Assembly (NCBI GenBank): GCA_021401465.1
Contig: JADDMT010000091.1
Location: 1-64,000 of the forward strand
Direction of reading: 5' to 3'
Length of the DNA stretch: 64,000 nt
Origin: Teratosphaeria epicoccoides
Lineage: Eukaryota; Ascomycota; Dothideomycetes; Mycosphaerellales; Teratosphaeriaceae
Numbering within the stretch: the stretch's first letter is position 1; every line of letters starts with the position of its first letter. Under the pieces are notes generated by a model that saw only the letters and a program-made list of their open reading frames with translations, was not told where the DNA came from and did no database searches. The position numbers were made by a program, and so were the translations under genes. Below, piece by piece: positions 11,121 through 22,806 of this stretch.

Positions 11121-12805
11121 TCAACTCGTCTTTGGCCTAGGAGGCGAGACGGTCGCAGCGGCCGTGGTGCCCGAAGTCTCAATCACGTACGTCGCCGCCT
11201 TCCCAAACAAGACTGGACGGCTGATCTTCGAGCGAGCGTCCTCCTCTGTCGCGCTGATCTGCGCAATACGATCCTGGAAGCGTTGAATACTAGATGTACA
11301 GCCAATAGGGTCAGCACTGGCTTTGCTATCGTCAGAGGGAGGTACGATCGACTTACGCTTCCCAGATTCGAGCCACACGATACTCCTTGTACTGCAAGCC
11401 GCCCTCGGCTGTACGTCTCGCCTCTTCGTCCAGGCGATCTGAAATGCTGCTCAGGGACGACTGAATCGTCACGATAGCGGCGAGGTACGTCTGGAGGAAT
11501 TTCTGGAAGGCCTGGATCTGCGTGACGAAGTCGCTCAACTGCTCGAGCCGTTTCTTGATCTCGTCCATCGGAGCTGCACAATAGACCTCGAGACCTTTTA
11601 TTGGCTTGGGCGTTCGGGCTGTAGGCTGTCAGCTTGCTAGTCTCCATTTCCAATGCGGTGATGCACTTACATCCCCAAAGCCTGCCAGGAACAGGCGAAG
11701 GACATGCAACATGGCCCTTGGCGACCTCAGCCTCAATCTCGGAGATGTAAGAGGTCACGAGGTTTTCTTCCTTCAACAGCATATACAGGATCTCGTTGCA
11801 TTGGTCGCGTAGAGAACGCATTCCGGGCGCATGATGCTGAGCGAACAGGTAGAACTGCCTATCGATATCGCCGGCAGATGTGTACTGAGCAAGCGCGGGA
11901 AAATTTTCGAAGATGTATCGCCAAAGGGTGTCGAACGTTCCGCTGGTTTGCACTTTGCTCCAGACGTGATGCTGTGTGCTGTACGCCAGGAGGTCCAGGC
12001 CAGCAACGAATTGCACGCGGACATCTCTCGATGAGGAGACGTACTTGGGCAGGAGCTTATAGCTCAGTTCGATGTTGATGTCGCGAATCTCGTCGAGGTG
12101 TTTGAGCAGCCGATCGCTCGCGATGTAATGCTGAGGATTCAGCTCGACTTGGCTCACTTCGCTGCTGACCTTCTGACCCAGGTAGTCGATTTCTTTCAGG
12201 AGCAGATGGACCATGGGATCCAGATTGCTGATCTGCTCAGCCGCTTCGAAAAACTTGGCGTCATTGCTGGCGAGCTCAATGATCGGGATGTTCGGAGCTT
12301 CGGTAGGTGCAATCCAGGTGCGACAGATTGACATGCTCGAGAGTGTGTCGCTGGCTGTGCAAACAGAAGCGAGCAGCGCAGCCATCAAATAGAACGCCGA
12401 GCCAAGAAGGGCCAAGACGGCGATGACGCCAAAGACTCTGGCAAAACCAACCAGAATTGGTCTGACACAGTTGAAACTGAACTTAATGCTGTTCAGCAAT
12501 GCCTCAAGCCATTGCGAGGCAAAGAGCACAAAGGCCGCCCAGCCTTTGGCAATTTGATGTCGACTCGTATCCCATGTCTGCGCCGCCTGCTGACGGTCTC
12601 GACTTACAATGCCACGCTGCAAGCTGGCAGCCCAGGCATTGTCGTTGGTGACGCGAGGCGCGACTTGGACGCGAGGCGCGGCGGGAACGCGATCGGTGGC
12701 AGATGTGGTGTCGGAGGACGTCGAGGAAGTCTCAGTATCGTCGTCATAGTCGGTGTCGTATCGCGAAGGCTTTGGTGGTGGCCGACGGTATCGGGGCTGG
12801 TCCAT
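11121..12805 (-). CDS. Hypothetical single-pass membrane protein with long helical domain, three exons
   Basis: Exons at 12,805-11,671, 11,618-11,357 and 11,289-11,121 encode 521 aa. The introns (11,670-11,619, 52 nt; 11,356-11,290, 67 nt) have GTAAGT donors and AG acceptors, and the summed exon length of 1,566 nt is a whole number of codons. The ATG at 12,805 (MDQPRYRR) sits in a good context, AGCAGCCATGG. Residues 1-60 are disordered, with Ser/Thr/Asp runs. A hydrophobic segment at about 117-147 (VFGVIAVLALLGSAFYLMAA) is a probable transmembrane helix. Residues about 170-378 are strongly helical, and exon 2 (QLSDFVTQIQAFQKFLQTYL) continues as probable coiled coil. No signal peptide or known enzymatic motif was seen. 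It may be a membrane-anchored scaffold, but no function is claimed. An unspliced read-through of 11,183 onward is an artefact. Confidence 0.8.
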
Positions 12806-12975
12806 GGCTGCTGGAGAGACAGAGAAGCGAATTCGCGGCGAGAGGGGCGGCAGGAATGCAGAGATGGGGTGGAATGAAGATGGCGGCAAACAGCCGTGCG
12901 GTTTCTTTGTCTCTCATCTCGTCTTCGGCACCCTGCATTCCACCCAGCAGCTCCGCGATCATCGGTGGAGGGATC

Positions 12976-13200
12976 ATGAGCGCCCGTCCACGGCACTTTG
13001 CGAAACTCTTCGACTGCCGATATCAAGCACGAGAATGTGCAGAATCCTTTAATCCACAGTCGGGATTTTGCAAACGTGGAATGCAAGCGCTGCGGCAGCC
13101 GCGTTTGTACTCGCTCGCCGACTGCTGCGCGTATCGCCAATTGTGCTGCTTGCGGCAGAGGTTTGGGCTATTCCTACCCACCGGGGCTCCCACCGCCAAC
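12976..13200 (+). pseudogene. Possible zinc-ribbon exon relic upstream of the membrane-protein gene
   Basis: From the ATG at 12,976, one frame reads MSARPRHFAKLFDCRY. The adjacent frame continues HENVQNPLIHSRDFANVECK, then RCGSRVCT. Joined by a one-base shift, this gives a Cys-x2-Cys, ~19-residue loop, Cys-x2-Cys arrangement that resembles an Elf1-type zinc ribbon. A second Cys pair follows (NCAACGRG). The start region is divergent from the 12,805 gene, so it may share its promoter. The frameshift means it is a relic, or that an intron was missed. Low confidence. Confidence 0.22.
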
Positions 13201-13325
13201 ATCTTGTCTCTCCGCCCTCTCCCCGCGCCATCCGTGCTCTTGCCAAATATCAACGTCCACCTCCGCTATTTTGTATCATCGTCGTCGATATCCATGCGGG
13301 ACGGATATCCGAAGATTTCTATTGC

Positions 13326-13680
13326 GCTCGCTGCATCGAGAAGGACGCGCTGGAGCGGTGGCTGCGCTGGAGCGAAGGCTGCGCTGGAGCGAAGGCTGCG
13401 CTGGAGCAAATGCTGCGCTGGAGCAAGAAGCTGGGATGGAGCAAGAGGCTTAGACGCACAGAGCGGAGGATGCGTTGGAGGCGGAGGATGCGCTGTGCGC
13501 TGGAGGTGGAAGATGCGCTGTACGCTGAAGGCGGACGAGGCGCTGTGCGTTGAAGGCGGACGAGGCGCTGTGCGTTGAAGGCGGAGGAGGCGCAGTGCGC
13601 TGCAGGCGGAGGATGCGCAGTGCGTAGGGAGGCGGAGGATGCGCAGTGCGCTGGAGCAAGAGGCTACTCGAGGTAAGTGT
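13326..13680 (+). repeat. Two abutting GC-rich minisatellites
   Basis: From 13,348 a unit close to GCGCTGGAGCGAAGGCT repeats several times. From about 13,460 a longer unit near GCGCTGTGCGTTGAAGGCGG repeats with variation until about 13,650. All long frames across this interval, on both strands, are by-products of the repeats (for example Pro/Ser/Ala-rich minus-strand repeats) and are not taken as genes. Confidence 0.8.
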
Positions 13681-16099
13681 GCACCGAGTTGGTCAGGCCA
13701 GCCTGGCTCAGGGAGGTTGGAATTGCATGGCCTGGGGAGTGGGATCGATGAGCGCAGAGACTGCTTTGGTGTCGATTGAGCAAAGAGAATGAGGAGATCA
13801 CGTGCACATGCGACTGGTGACAGCACGAAAACCACGTCAACAAGTGCGTCGACTTGCCTCTGAACGCGGAATGCCGCCTCGGATGTGTAAGTTACCTACT
13901 TCTTGTCCATGAGTTCGCGCGGAGTGACCGCCTCACATCATGACATAATAATCAATTCTGACACACTACCGGCCTCCGCGAGGATCGGTACCAGGCCGGC
14001 ATTGCGCGTCAGGCCGTCAGCACACCAGGTTCCATGCAAGCCGGGTTGACATTAAAATGCGGTCAGCGGCTGATCCCGCTCTTGTCGCATTTTGCGCCAT
14101 AACAGCATAGATACGGTCCTTTACGGCTGAGAAAATTGACAGAACTTCAAAGGATGCTTCAACAAGCATTGGAATCGTTTTTTCGGTGTGGTTCGGTCCT
14201 CTGGCCGTTGACTTATCATGGAGCGCTCACCGATGTGAAAGGGAAAGCAATCCGGTACGGGTGATCCCGCCCCGTCGCAATTTGACTTGGCAGCATGTGG
14301 ACACGCAATAGCACGCCAGCTAGATATCAGACAGCACCGAACGGACAGTGTCACGGTGTCGCCTTCTGATGTTGTCGAGGTTTCTCGCTTCTGTCGGATT
14401 GGCACAGTCTCGGGGGTTTGAGAACGCGTGACTCGTGCGTCACAGCTGTCGAGCCAGGACACATCGCGGGTACGCTAATTCGTCGGCAAAGGGCATGTTG
14501 ACTCCTTCGACAATGATGAGCACGCAAATTCCGCAATAGACACGAGAAATGCCGAGAATGTCGAAGAGCCACGCTCGCAACCACATCGACCTCTCCCTAC
14601 ATATACCATCCTCCTCTTCGACGCCCGTGCGCCTCGATGAGCGGTGGCGATCACAGCGAGCAGATACCGCTGAACCCATGCAGCTTCTTCTACTGTCGCT
14701 CCCATACTTACTCTTACCCACGGCTGTGTGTTGATGCACGAACCGCACTCCGAATATCGTTCCATCGTGACTGTGCACATGCATTCTTCCGCCAGTTTTG
14801 AAGTTCTCGGCTTCGGCCTGGAAGCGCGGCTCCAGCCGCCCAATCAGATTGCGGGTACCTTGCCAGTAGCTTCTCCATTTCTTGCTATTCTGCGCTCCCT
14901 TCTGACAATACTGCGACGTTGCAATTCTCCTGAACCCCAAGAGAATGTACCTCGGGGCTCATCATGCACTCACTGCGAAATGCGCATGGTTTGACACGCT
15001 ACACGGAGGGGTATGCAATGTTACAAATGGAAGAAAAATGAGGTTCTTGCACGAGTCAAGCAGAAATCCAGGGTCCCACTGGCTTCGGGGGCCGTCAACG
15101 GCTATGGCAGTCAGCCAGGAGCATCACCACCGCAATGCTCGTGACAAGCCAGGAACACCGCGGACGCTCGTGATGATAAACCCCAGCCTTGTTCCAGTCT
15201 CAGGCCCGTCGATGATTGCTTCCCGTCCCCAGATCCGACCCACCTGAGCTCCGGAGCACGTGGTGATTGCGATGGAGCTGAGTCGTCACCTCTTCCTGTG
15301 CTGCTGCCGCCTGTCGAGCGGCAGCTAATGATACGTCAACACTCAGCGAGTAGACTGCTTGATCTTTCAGAGTTCGTACTGTCAGAGAGATGAGCTAGGA
15401 CTCCTGCTAATCACTACACATTAGATTTGTCCGCACTTCTATCAACCCGCTAGCTACTTCCTAACAGGCGTGTGAACCGAGCTTGGCTGCATGTGCGCCG
15501 CAACGGTTGCACCGTCTCAAGTCATGCGACTTTGTTGCATCGAGGTAAAGACATTGTAGATCGATCGATTCGGAGGTAAGACTAGAGCTACACAGACATA
15601 TTCTTTCAATGATTCGTGACCTCTTTGCTCCACCATCTGCAACTGAGCCGGGTCCCTCAACGAATCCTTCTGACATTATCATCTCCCGCAGCAGCTCATG
15701 AACAAATGAAAGAAGTCGGCTCTCTCTCCACACTCGCATGCAACATCATGTTCTCCCCTGCCTATGCCAGCAAAATGAATCGAGTCAAAGTTTGTTGGGC
15801 TGAGGTGAAGCGTAGGAAGGCAAGTCGGACAAAGGCCATAAAGAGCAGCCTTATTCTGACGGTCTAAGTAGGCATACGCTGGACTGCCATCGGCATGGCG
15901 GCGAATCGGTGTAACCAAAACCAGGACCGAGATCCCAAGTCCAGAGACAGATATCGTAATCCGGATAGCGAAAAGCGCTCGCGAAAGACAACGACATAAT
16001 GGACGAAGAAAGCAAACAAGAGCCTTGAAGGAATGCTTCTGCTCTCGGCCCGCAACTCTGCGATGCAGACACAGTCATCCTTTCCACTGTTCAACCCCG
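13681..16099. other. No confident gene
   Basis: Short frames only. A minus frame at about 14,940-14,440 contains a hydrophobic end and a possible GTAAG donor, but it has no ATG at its 5' end and no identifiable partner exon. A minus frame at 15,918-15,679 with several Cys residues lies just downstream of the gene ending at 16,100 and is more likely 3' flank. No repeats or RNA genes were recognised. Confidence 0.35.
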
Positions 16100-17145
16100 C
16101 TAGGCGGCCTTTTGCGGTAACTCGGCCGCCCACTTGACGTAGTCGAAGTCTTCAACGTACTCGACTGTCGGGTATGTGGGGAAGATCCTCTTCCAGACCT
16201 TGGCGTTGATTGGGGTCCCACGCTCCAACAGCTCGACCATGTACGGCAGGTAGTATTGATTGTGGTACCAGAGGTTGTACCAGTATTGATCGTAGACTGC
16301 AGGCCGAGGGTGGCTTGTACCAGCGGCAGGCTCGGCCTGGAAGCCAGCGTCAGCTCCAGGCTGATGCGTGGTGTGCTCGGGACCGGCGGGAATCTGAACA
16401 GAGTCGATGAGCGGCCTAGGAAGCTCCGCCGGCAGAGTCAACTTTGTACCATTGACAACAGCATTGGCAATCTTGGAGATGTAGACCTTCTAACACAGTC
16501 AGCACAATCCTCTGAAGGGCAACTTGCAACGGTGCCGGAAGAACCTACCTTCTTCGTACCCATCTGATCATCCGGCAACTTGCCGTCCGCGATCACAATC
16601 CAATCCTCCACGCCTGCAACCTTCCTCGCATCGAAATCCGCCTTCTTCTGGCTGACCCAGGAGCCCGTGAGCATGTAGCGGTAGTCGAACGCTTCTGGCT
16701 TTTTAGCGATGGTCCAAAGTGCACCATGGAATCGAACAGTGTATAGGCTGCTCCTGCCCAAACGGCCAACGCATTGTTCCTCGATCAGGCCGCCCGTGCC
16801 CTTGGCACTGACAATGTTGTTGACCAGAGTGAGAACCTTCTCCACGCACTTCTTTGCGACTATTGCACCCTCATGCACCGGAACTTCCAGGATCTGCATT
16901 AGATCGACTGCAACGGGAAGTGATGGCATGGACTTAGACGAGTAGCGGTACTTGATGGCATGCAGGACCAGCTTGGTCTTGGTGGCATACCGCCAGGTGA
17001 TGCGGCTGCCCTCGGACTTGACCAGATCGGATCTGGTCAGGTTCTCGAAGATCGGAAACTCGTCGTCACCAGAGGTATCGGACAAGTCGGAGTCGGAATC
17101 CACGAAGTCGCGGTCGGCGCGGGCTTGGGAACGGGTGCGAGCCAT
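16100..17145 (-). CDS. Hypothetical protein, two exons
   Basis: Exon 1 at 17,145-16,549 and exon 2 at 16,489-16,100 encode 328 aa and end in TAG. The intron (16,548-16,490, 59 nt) has a GTAGGT donor and TTAG acceptor and joins in phase 0 (MGTKK, then KVYISK), turning a truncated frame into a continuous one. The N-terminus (MARTRSQARADRDFVDSDSD) is basic then acidic and probably disordered. About 35-200 is a mixed, folded-looking region (WRYATKTKLVLHAIKYRY; WTIAKKPEAFDYRYMLTGSW), and the C-terminus has aromatic-rich helices (YWYNLWYHNQYYLPYMVELL). There is no signal peptide or membrane segment. I do not recognise the family. It is the last intact host gene before the transposon island. Confidence 0.8.
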
Positions 17146-17766
17146 GCTGTATCGTCTAAGGCAAGTCCGTGTAAGATCTTTCTAGAGTGCCGCAGAGCCG
17201 GTTAGCCTAGCTCGTGTCAACAGGCGTGATATGAGAATGAGGAGGAGGATGCAATGTGATCCATACAAGTGTGAAAAGATCGAGCGGTGACGATCTGAAA
17301 TGTCGCGAGGGACCGTCGATTGAGGTTGGTCAGGAAAGATATGCGGGATACGTCCTCACAGCAGCAGGTCGAGACAGGCGAGGTGATGAGACTGTCAGTA
17401 CAGGGAATGATGGTCGGGAAAGAAAAGCTGAACCTCGACGTTCCTCTCCTACCTTATACACGCTCTTGAGTATGGGAGCAGATTACAGGAGAAGTTGACT
17501 CAAGCCATCGACATGTCCCAGAAGAGCTTCTCCTGACTGACGAGAGTCTCTGTGGCGAAACCCTGATGGGAGTGGTGGAAGTGGGTCTCCAGATTCAAGG
17601 AGCTGCAAGCCGCCTCCCGTTCGATATTCCCTTTATGGTGCAGCCACGTGCCAAAACGAACATGACGAAACATGAATACCAAACCTCATCTTACATTGGT
17701 TCATTTCGACGAGAATCTTTGGCTGATGGACAAAGAGACACGTTTTTCCGGGCCGGCGGGGAGACA
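17146..17766. other. Upstream flank of the 17,145 gene and left border of the island
   Basis: Non-repetitive GC-balanced sequence without a convincing gene. It contains the 5' flank of the minus-strand gene starting at 17,145 and ends where the inverted repeat of element X begins. Confidence 0.5.
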
Positions 17767-17810
17767 CGGTGGTCCAAAGTTGCTAAAGTGCAGATGCGTA
17801 AGCGCCAAGT
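17767..17810 (+). repeat. Left inverted repeat of element X
   Basis: This 44-bp arm matches the reverse complement of 53,971-54,014. The inner 34 bp (AAGTTGC...CGCCAAGT) have one mismatch and the outer 10 bp have three. All four differences are transitions, as expected from RIP. The arm ends exactly where A+T-rich transposon sequence starts. Confidence 0.75.
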
Positions 17811-17879
17811 CTATCTTGTCTTTTTTTAATCGCCTATCTATACTACTAATACGACTATAATTCCATTAATATCAGCTCT

Positions 17880-18790
17880 ATATTAGCGCTACTAGCTTCA
17901 AATCAATGATACTAGCTAAGACAATTAACTAGTCATAATAGTAGCTATAGATTATTAACTAGGCTGCTACTAAGGTCTGCTACAATAATATCCGTGAGGC
18001 GATTATAGAGGAAGAGCAGGTCTATATTAGTCGCAGAGTACTTGTAGTATAGCTTAGTAAATAAGACATATAGTTATATACTTGCTAGTTAAATATAGAA
18101 GAGTCTATAAGAGTAGATAGTCTAATTTAGCACTAATATCAAGCCTGGCAATCTACTAATAAGGAGATAGTTAATGTGCTATCTACTAACAGATAGGACA
18201 TAAGCAAGAGGACTATATAGAGGTAGCAAGATACTCTTAGACTAAAGAAGTACTTAGCTAGTTAGGACATAGAGGAGGAGAAGCTACGACTTATAGAGCT
18301 ACTTTATAGTAAGTACAATAAGGGCAATATACTACACTATAGTAGGAAAAGCTTATATATGTATATATGTACGCTATATAGTATATTTAGAAGGTTATTT
18401 AATTGTAATATAATTATAGAGAGATTATATACTAAGCCTACTCTAGGGATTGCCTTTTTAGTACTATCTAGGCCCTTAACCCCAAGGGGTTCTAGGAGCG
18501 CAGTTTAGCGTCCTTTATGCTCCTAGACTAAACTAGGGGTAGTTAGTAGACACGTACTATAAGTTTAAGATCTTTAGTATTAGTATCTACGCTACTATTA
18601 ATGTCTAGTCTTATAACATCATGTAGATCTATGTAGGTATTATTAGATAGACTAAGATAAGTGTCCTTGCGTAATACATAGCTACTATATAAGAGCACTT
18701 AATTATACCTTAAATACTATGTAGCGACAGGGGTCTTAAGACGCTCGATATTACTAATGCATGTTTTTAGCTATTATAGGAAGCTTGTAG
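17880..18790 (+). pseudogene. Integrase-core (DDE) transposase of element X, RIP-damaged and apparently truncated
   Basis: An N-terminal helix-turn-helix-like part (DISKRTI, then LRLKKYLA) is followed by the catalytic core. LVDTYYKFK holds the first Asp (18,549-18,551), then IYVGII and ISVLAQYI, then CSDRGLKTLD with the second Asp (18,726-18,728). The two Asp lie 59 codons apart in one frame, as in retroviral-type integrase cores. The pattern closely follows the fungal integrase-core family whose members read VDGHDKL and RSDRGTET at these sites. Such enzymes cut and join transposon ends. In-frame stops are TAG. The third catalytic acid and the C-terminal part were not found, so the frame is truncated or diverges after about 18,790. 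One frame change separates the HTH part from the core and may be an intron or an indel. Confidence 0.65.
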
Positions 18791-21700
18791 CGATATTAGA
18801 GAGGCTCGTATAGTAGACGTAGCGTAAATTGCTAATAGACTAGTAGTAGGAAGGGCGGCTATAGAGGTAGCTATAGAAACAGCAGAGCCTAGAGAGCCTA
18901 TTATACCCTTTAATAAGTACAAAGATGCTAATCTAGACGCTAGTAATAAAGGTAATAACATAGCCGAGTACCTATAAAGACTAGACCTTTAGTACTATTA
19001 GTAGGCTAAACAGCCTGTTTTTAGATCCTAGCTGCTACTAGGTAACTAGCTAATCTTTATTAATTACTATTAATATAGTACTAGTAAGATAAATTGACAC
19101 ATTAAATAGTAGTAGGGACAGCTCGCTAGAACAAAGCTTAATTACTAGCGTGATTATTTTTAATTACTATGAGATTACAGGTAATATAGCAAGGGGTAAC
19201 TCTCTAACAAGATTGCCTTCTTAGCGATCTATATGCCTATCCTGCGGGTAGTAGCAACGGAGTTTGTTATTTTGTAGAAGAATTACTATGTTTGTAGCTA
19301 GCTATGTTAGCTATACTATGTACCTAGTATCCCTAAGAGACTATATAGCTATCTAGAGCTCTATAAGACTATGCCTAGCTTACAAAGTAGTATGCAGATT
19401 AATCCTAATAGCCCTTAATTATTAGCTATTATGTAATATCTCTACAATTTAGGTTTTAGTAGGTCTAATTACAGTATAATTCTAGAGCTAATTACCTTAT
19501 TACAGAGCTCTAAGACCTCTTTAACTTTTACCTATATGCATGACCCCTATACTACTAGCCCTAATCATAGTACGATCGTAGTTAGCCTTGATTAGGGCAC
19601 AAGCTAATTATTAGCAGACCTAGACAAATACCTTCTAGCTAAGATACTATAGTAGTATGCTAAGAGCTTATAGCAAGTTAATATTAATATTGCTACTATT
19701 ACTAGTAATACTACTAAGCTAGCGACAGGTTAAAGGCTCTACATAGTTACCTACTAATACCTCTATAATACTCTGAAGGCCTATCTAGATACTAGTAACA
19801 CTATACTAACGTTAGTAGAGTCTAATAAGTACCTTGTAGTAGCTTGATTTAGAGCTAACTACCCTAACTAACAGGTACTAGAGGCCTTAGACAGACTAGC
19901 AATGCCATAGTAGGCTTATCTAAGCAAATTATTAGATAGCTTTAATCGAATAGGGTAGTATTACATAAGATTATTATAAGAGTACTTCTTAGTCTAATCA
20001 ATATAAGCTAGCCTATATCTACTATTTCATCAATTAGTTCCCCTACCTTCTCCCTTATAACTACTAACTTGCTATAGCTAATCTAGTAAACATAGAGCGG
20101 ATCTAAGCTTAGATAGTACTATGTCTAACCCTAGGAGGGCATCATAGCGCAATGTATAACTACAGGGTACCTAAGTATAACTATTACAATATAGTTAATC
20201 TAACCTACTAAGTACTAGTAGCGCCTTAGTTATTAATAGCAGCCTAGTAGAGTAAGTTAACAAAAGCCGCTACGACTATACTATAACTACTTAGTTTATG
20301 ACTAACTATCTACTTTTATAGATACGAATAATCCTCTAAACCCTAGTCCTAATACTAGCACGTTAAACACTCCTATGACTTTACTACTACTAGCTGCTAC
20401 TACGCCTTATAGAATACTAACTCCGAACCTAGAGCCTCGTTACCTCTAGGCAGCTTAGCAGAAGCGTCGCTAAGTAGCTCTAGGTTATTAAGGCCTGCTA
20501 ACGCTATCTTTATACACTAGCATACTATTAGTCGCTTATTAGGAGTGTATTAGATATAGTCCTACCCTAGCGCTAAGCTAACACTACATGCTAGTATACC
20601 CGTAAGGTTGTATTATGTAGTTATAGAGCAGCTATAACCCTGATTGACAAAGAGTAAAGGTAGGGGTAAGGCAATACGCGGCTAATTATCTAATATACCG
20701 CTACTAGTACTAAAGTACTTAAAGATTAATCTTAAGGTTTAGAAGTAGGTAAAGACCTTTATACTTACTAAGTAGCGTAATAAGGTTAATACTATATCTG
20801 TAGTAGAGCTAGAGTACTAGTATAACAGGGTAGTAACCTTATACAACAATAAATATAACGAGCTTAAAGACAAGCCCCTATGAATTAACTTCCTATTCAG
20901 GCGTATTAAGCACGATTATATTAGGGACATCTAGTTGTATCTACACTATTAGGGCTATATTGTCGTTAATAGCTACAATCTGGATCTAACTATATAGTAA
21001 TTTATCGAAATAGACATAGAGCTATATAATGATATTAATCTAATGTTAGAGCTATTTAGGACTAGCGGTAAGAGTAAGAATAAGTATAACCTGTAGGTTA
21101 ATATGGTCTTATTTAAGACAGACGCTACTATAGCCTCCTAGATGAGTTACATTAAGAAGAATCTGCCTTAGTAGCAGCTATAAGACAATTCTAATACGTA
21201 GCCTGTAGGTAATAAGGAGCTAGCTACTAATGATCCTATTAAGGGTAGATTCTACCTTATAGATGCCGATTTGATAAGCTCTTAAATAACCGTGATAATT
21301 TAGTTATTAAGGACAAGATCCCCCCCCTGACATGATAATACGACCCTGATATTTATAATATTAACGACCCTGTTATCTATGCTATCCTTGCTAAAGAGGA
21401 GGCTATGCCTACGAGTAGCTAAGTAACTACATAGCGAGGCTATAAACGGGATCCTTTGTCTAATTTACTAGTCTAGCTACTACTAAGTACTCTATAGTTA
21501 TTAGTCGCATAGCTAACTATAGAGGCATTTAATAGTCAAATCATTAAGCTAGAGCTAGTTAGAACCGTGAGGGCTTAGTCTGACAAGCCTCTAGCTTATA
21601 GTTTATAGCATAGTATTAATACGCTAGATCTAACTAAGCTTAATAGCGATAAAGAGCTTCTGCTACTTAAAGAGATCATGAAGAGTAAAAGGGTGTTTTT

Positions 21701-22080
21701 ACTATATAAGAAGACTAAGCTATAGTCTACATATGTTAAGAAGGAGCTAGTTATTAAGTAGGAGTGTTAGTTAGAAGCTCCTTAAAGACTAGCTATTAGT
21801 AATATTAACTTTGCTACTACTACTATAGTAGCTCTAGCTACAATAGCATAGGCGGCTATAGAGGCTTAGCTACTAGCAAAGACTCCTCTACTAGCAAAGA
21901 CTCTACTACTAGTAAAGACTCTGCTGCTAGTAAAGACTCTGCTACTAGTAGAGACGAAGGTAAGGAAGAGTAAGAAGACAGTGAAGCTACTAACGCTAAT
22001 ACTTGCTAAGATAATATAAAAGCTATAACCGCGTAAGAAGACTAATTATAAGGACCTTTATAATAGTATTTAATGATGCG
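18791..22080 (+). pseudogene. Unidentified RIP-damaged plus-strand frame within element X
   Basis: A long stretch with protein-like plus-strand reading broken mainly by TAG. Recognisable only by composition: a region near 18,910 (NKYKDANLDASNKGNNIAEY), polar helical segments, and near the end a Leu/Lys-rich repeat followed by a basic tail (KVRKSKKTVKLL). It could be a second protein of X or another nested element whose ends were not found. No reverse transcriptase or transposase motif was recognised. Confidence 0.4.
21884..21960 (+). repeat. 18-bp coding tandem repeat
   Basis: Four to five copies of a unit near CTACTAGTAAAGACTCTG, which in the host frame gives a six-residue repeat (LLLVKT). 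It lies just before the basic C-terminal tail of the unidentified frame. Confidence 0.7.
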
Positions 22081-22317
22081 GCTAGTAGATAGGGGATTAT
22101 GTTAATTCCTAGCGTTAATGAAATTATAGAGTTACTATGTGTTTAATAGTATAATTACTACGAAGATATTTAACATGTCTTGATATTTACTAAATTAAGA
22201 GTTAAATAAAAAGTTGAATTATGCTACTTATAGCTAAGTTGTAGTAAGCGTCAACATATTTAAGTTAATAGTACTATTTAGATAACGCTAAACCCCTAAG
22301 CTCTTCGCTATGCTACT

Positions 22318-22794
22318 TGTCATGAGTGTCAGGAGTACTATGAGTCACAGGACCGTGAGTGTCCTAAGTGCTATGAGTCATAGTATAGTTATAGGAGTGC
22401 TATAAGTCATAAGCATAGTCATAGGAGAAAGGATCTGTCACGTGAGGACAGATTTCCGGATCTGTAGGGTTAGTCTATAGATCTATAGGCCTATAGGGGA
22501 GAATAGATCTGTCACGGGATAACAGACCCTCGGATCTGTGAGGTTAGTCTACAGATCTATAGACATAGATCTATTAGGTCTGTTGACAGATCTAACAGAG
22601 CTGCTCTGTCTCTCTAGTATATAGGGATAGCTTCAGGACAGGCAGTTAGGAGCTTCGTGCTTAATCTCAATTTAATCCTCTCTTGCTTAGAGGAGAGTTA
22701 GTTACAAGGTTAACTGCTATTATCGATATTCTTTATAGCTCTGCGAGTCTAACACCTGATCCCCTTCCTACTATCGGCACCTACCCTTATGACA
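22318..22794 (+). repeat. Solo LTR of family D (copy D3) with perfect TSD
   Basis: A 477-bp TG...CA unit (TGTCATGAGTG...CCCTTATGACA) flanked by CTACT on both sides (22,313-22,317 and 22,795-22,799). No internal retrotransposon sequence adjoins it. It is the product of LTR-LTR recombination after a family D element inserted into the CTA-triplet tract of element X. Confidence 0.85.
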
Positions 22795-22806
22795 CTACTA
22801 CTACTA

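Noticed and set aside
11183..12889. A single 568-aa protein read without introns
   Set aside because: It starts at a TTG, reads through two clear introns and changes to low-quality sequence after the first donor; the spliced model from the ATG at 12,805 is better.
12703..13578. A 291-aa plus-strand protein
   Set aside because: It overlaps the start of the minus-strand gene and its second half is translated minisatellite.
21884..21960. A CRISPR-like repeat array
   Set aside because: The units are contiguous without spacers and encode a six-residue peptide repeat in a fungal transposon frame.
22795..22806. CTA triplets as an ordinary microsatellite
   Set aside because: With the insertions removed they are in frame with a coding sequence on the minus strand and are better read as RIP-converted CAG codons.
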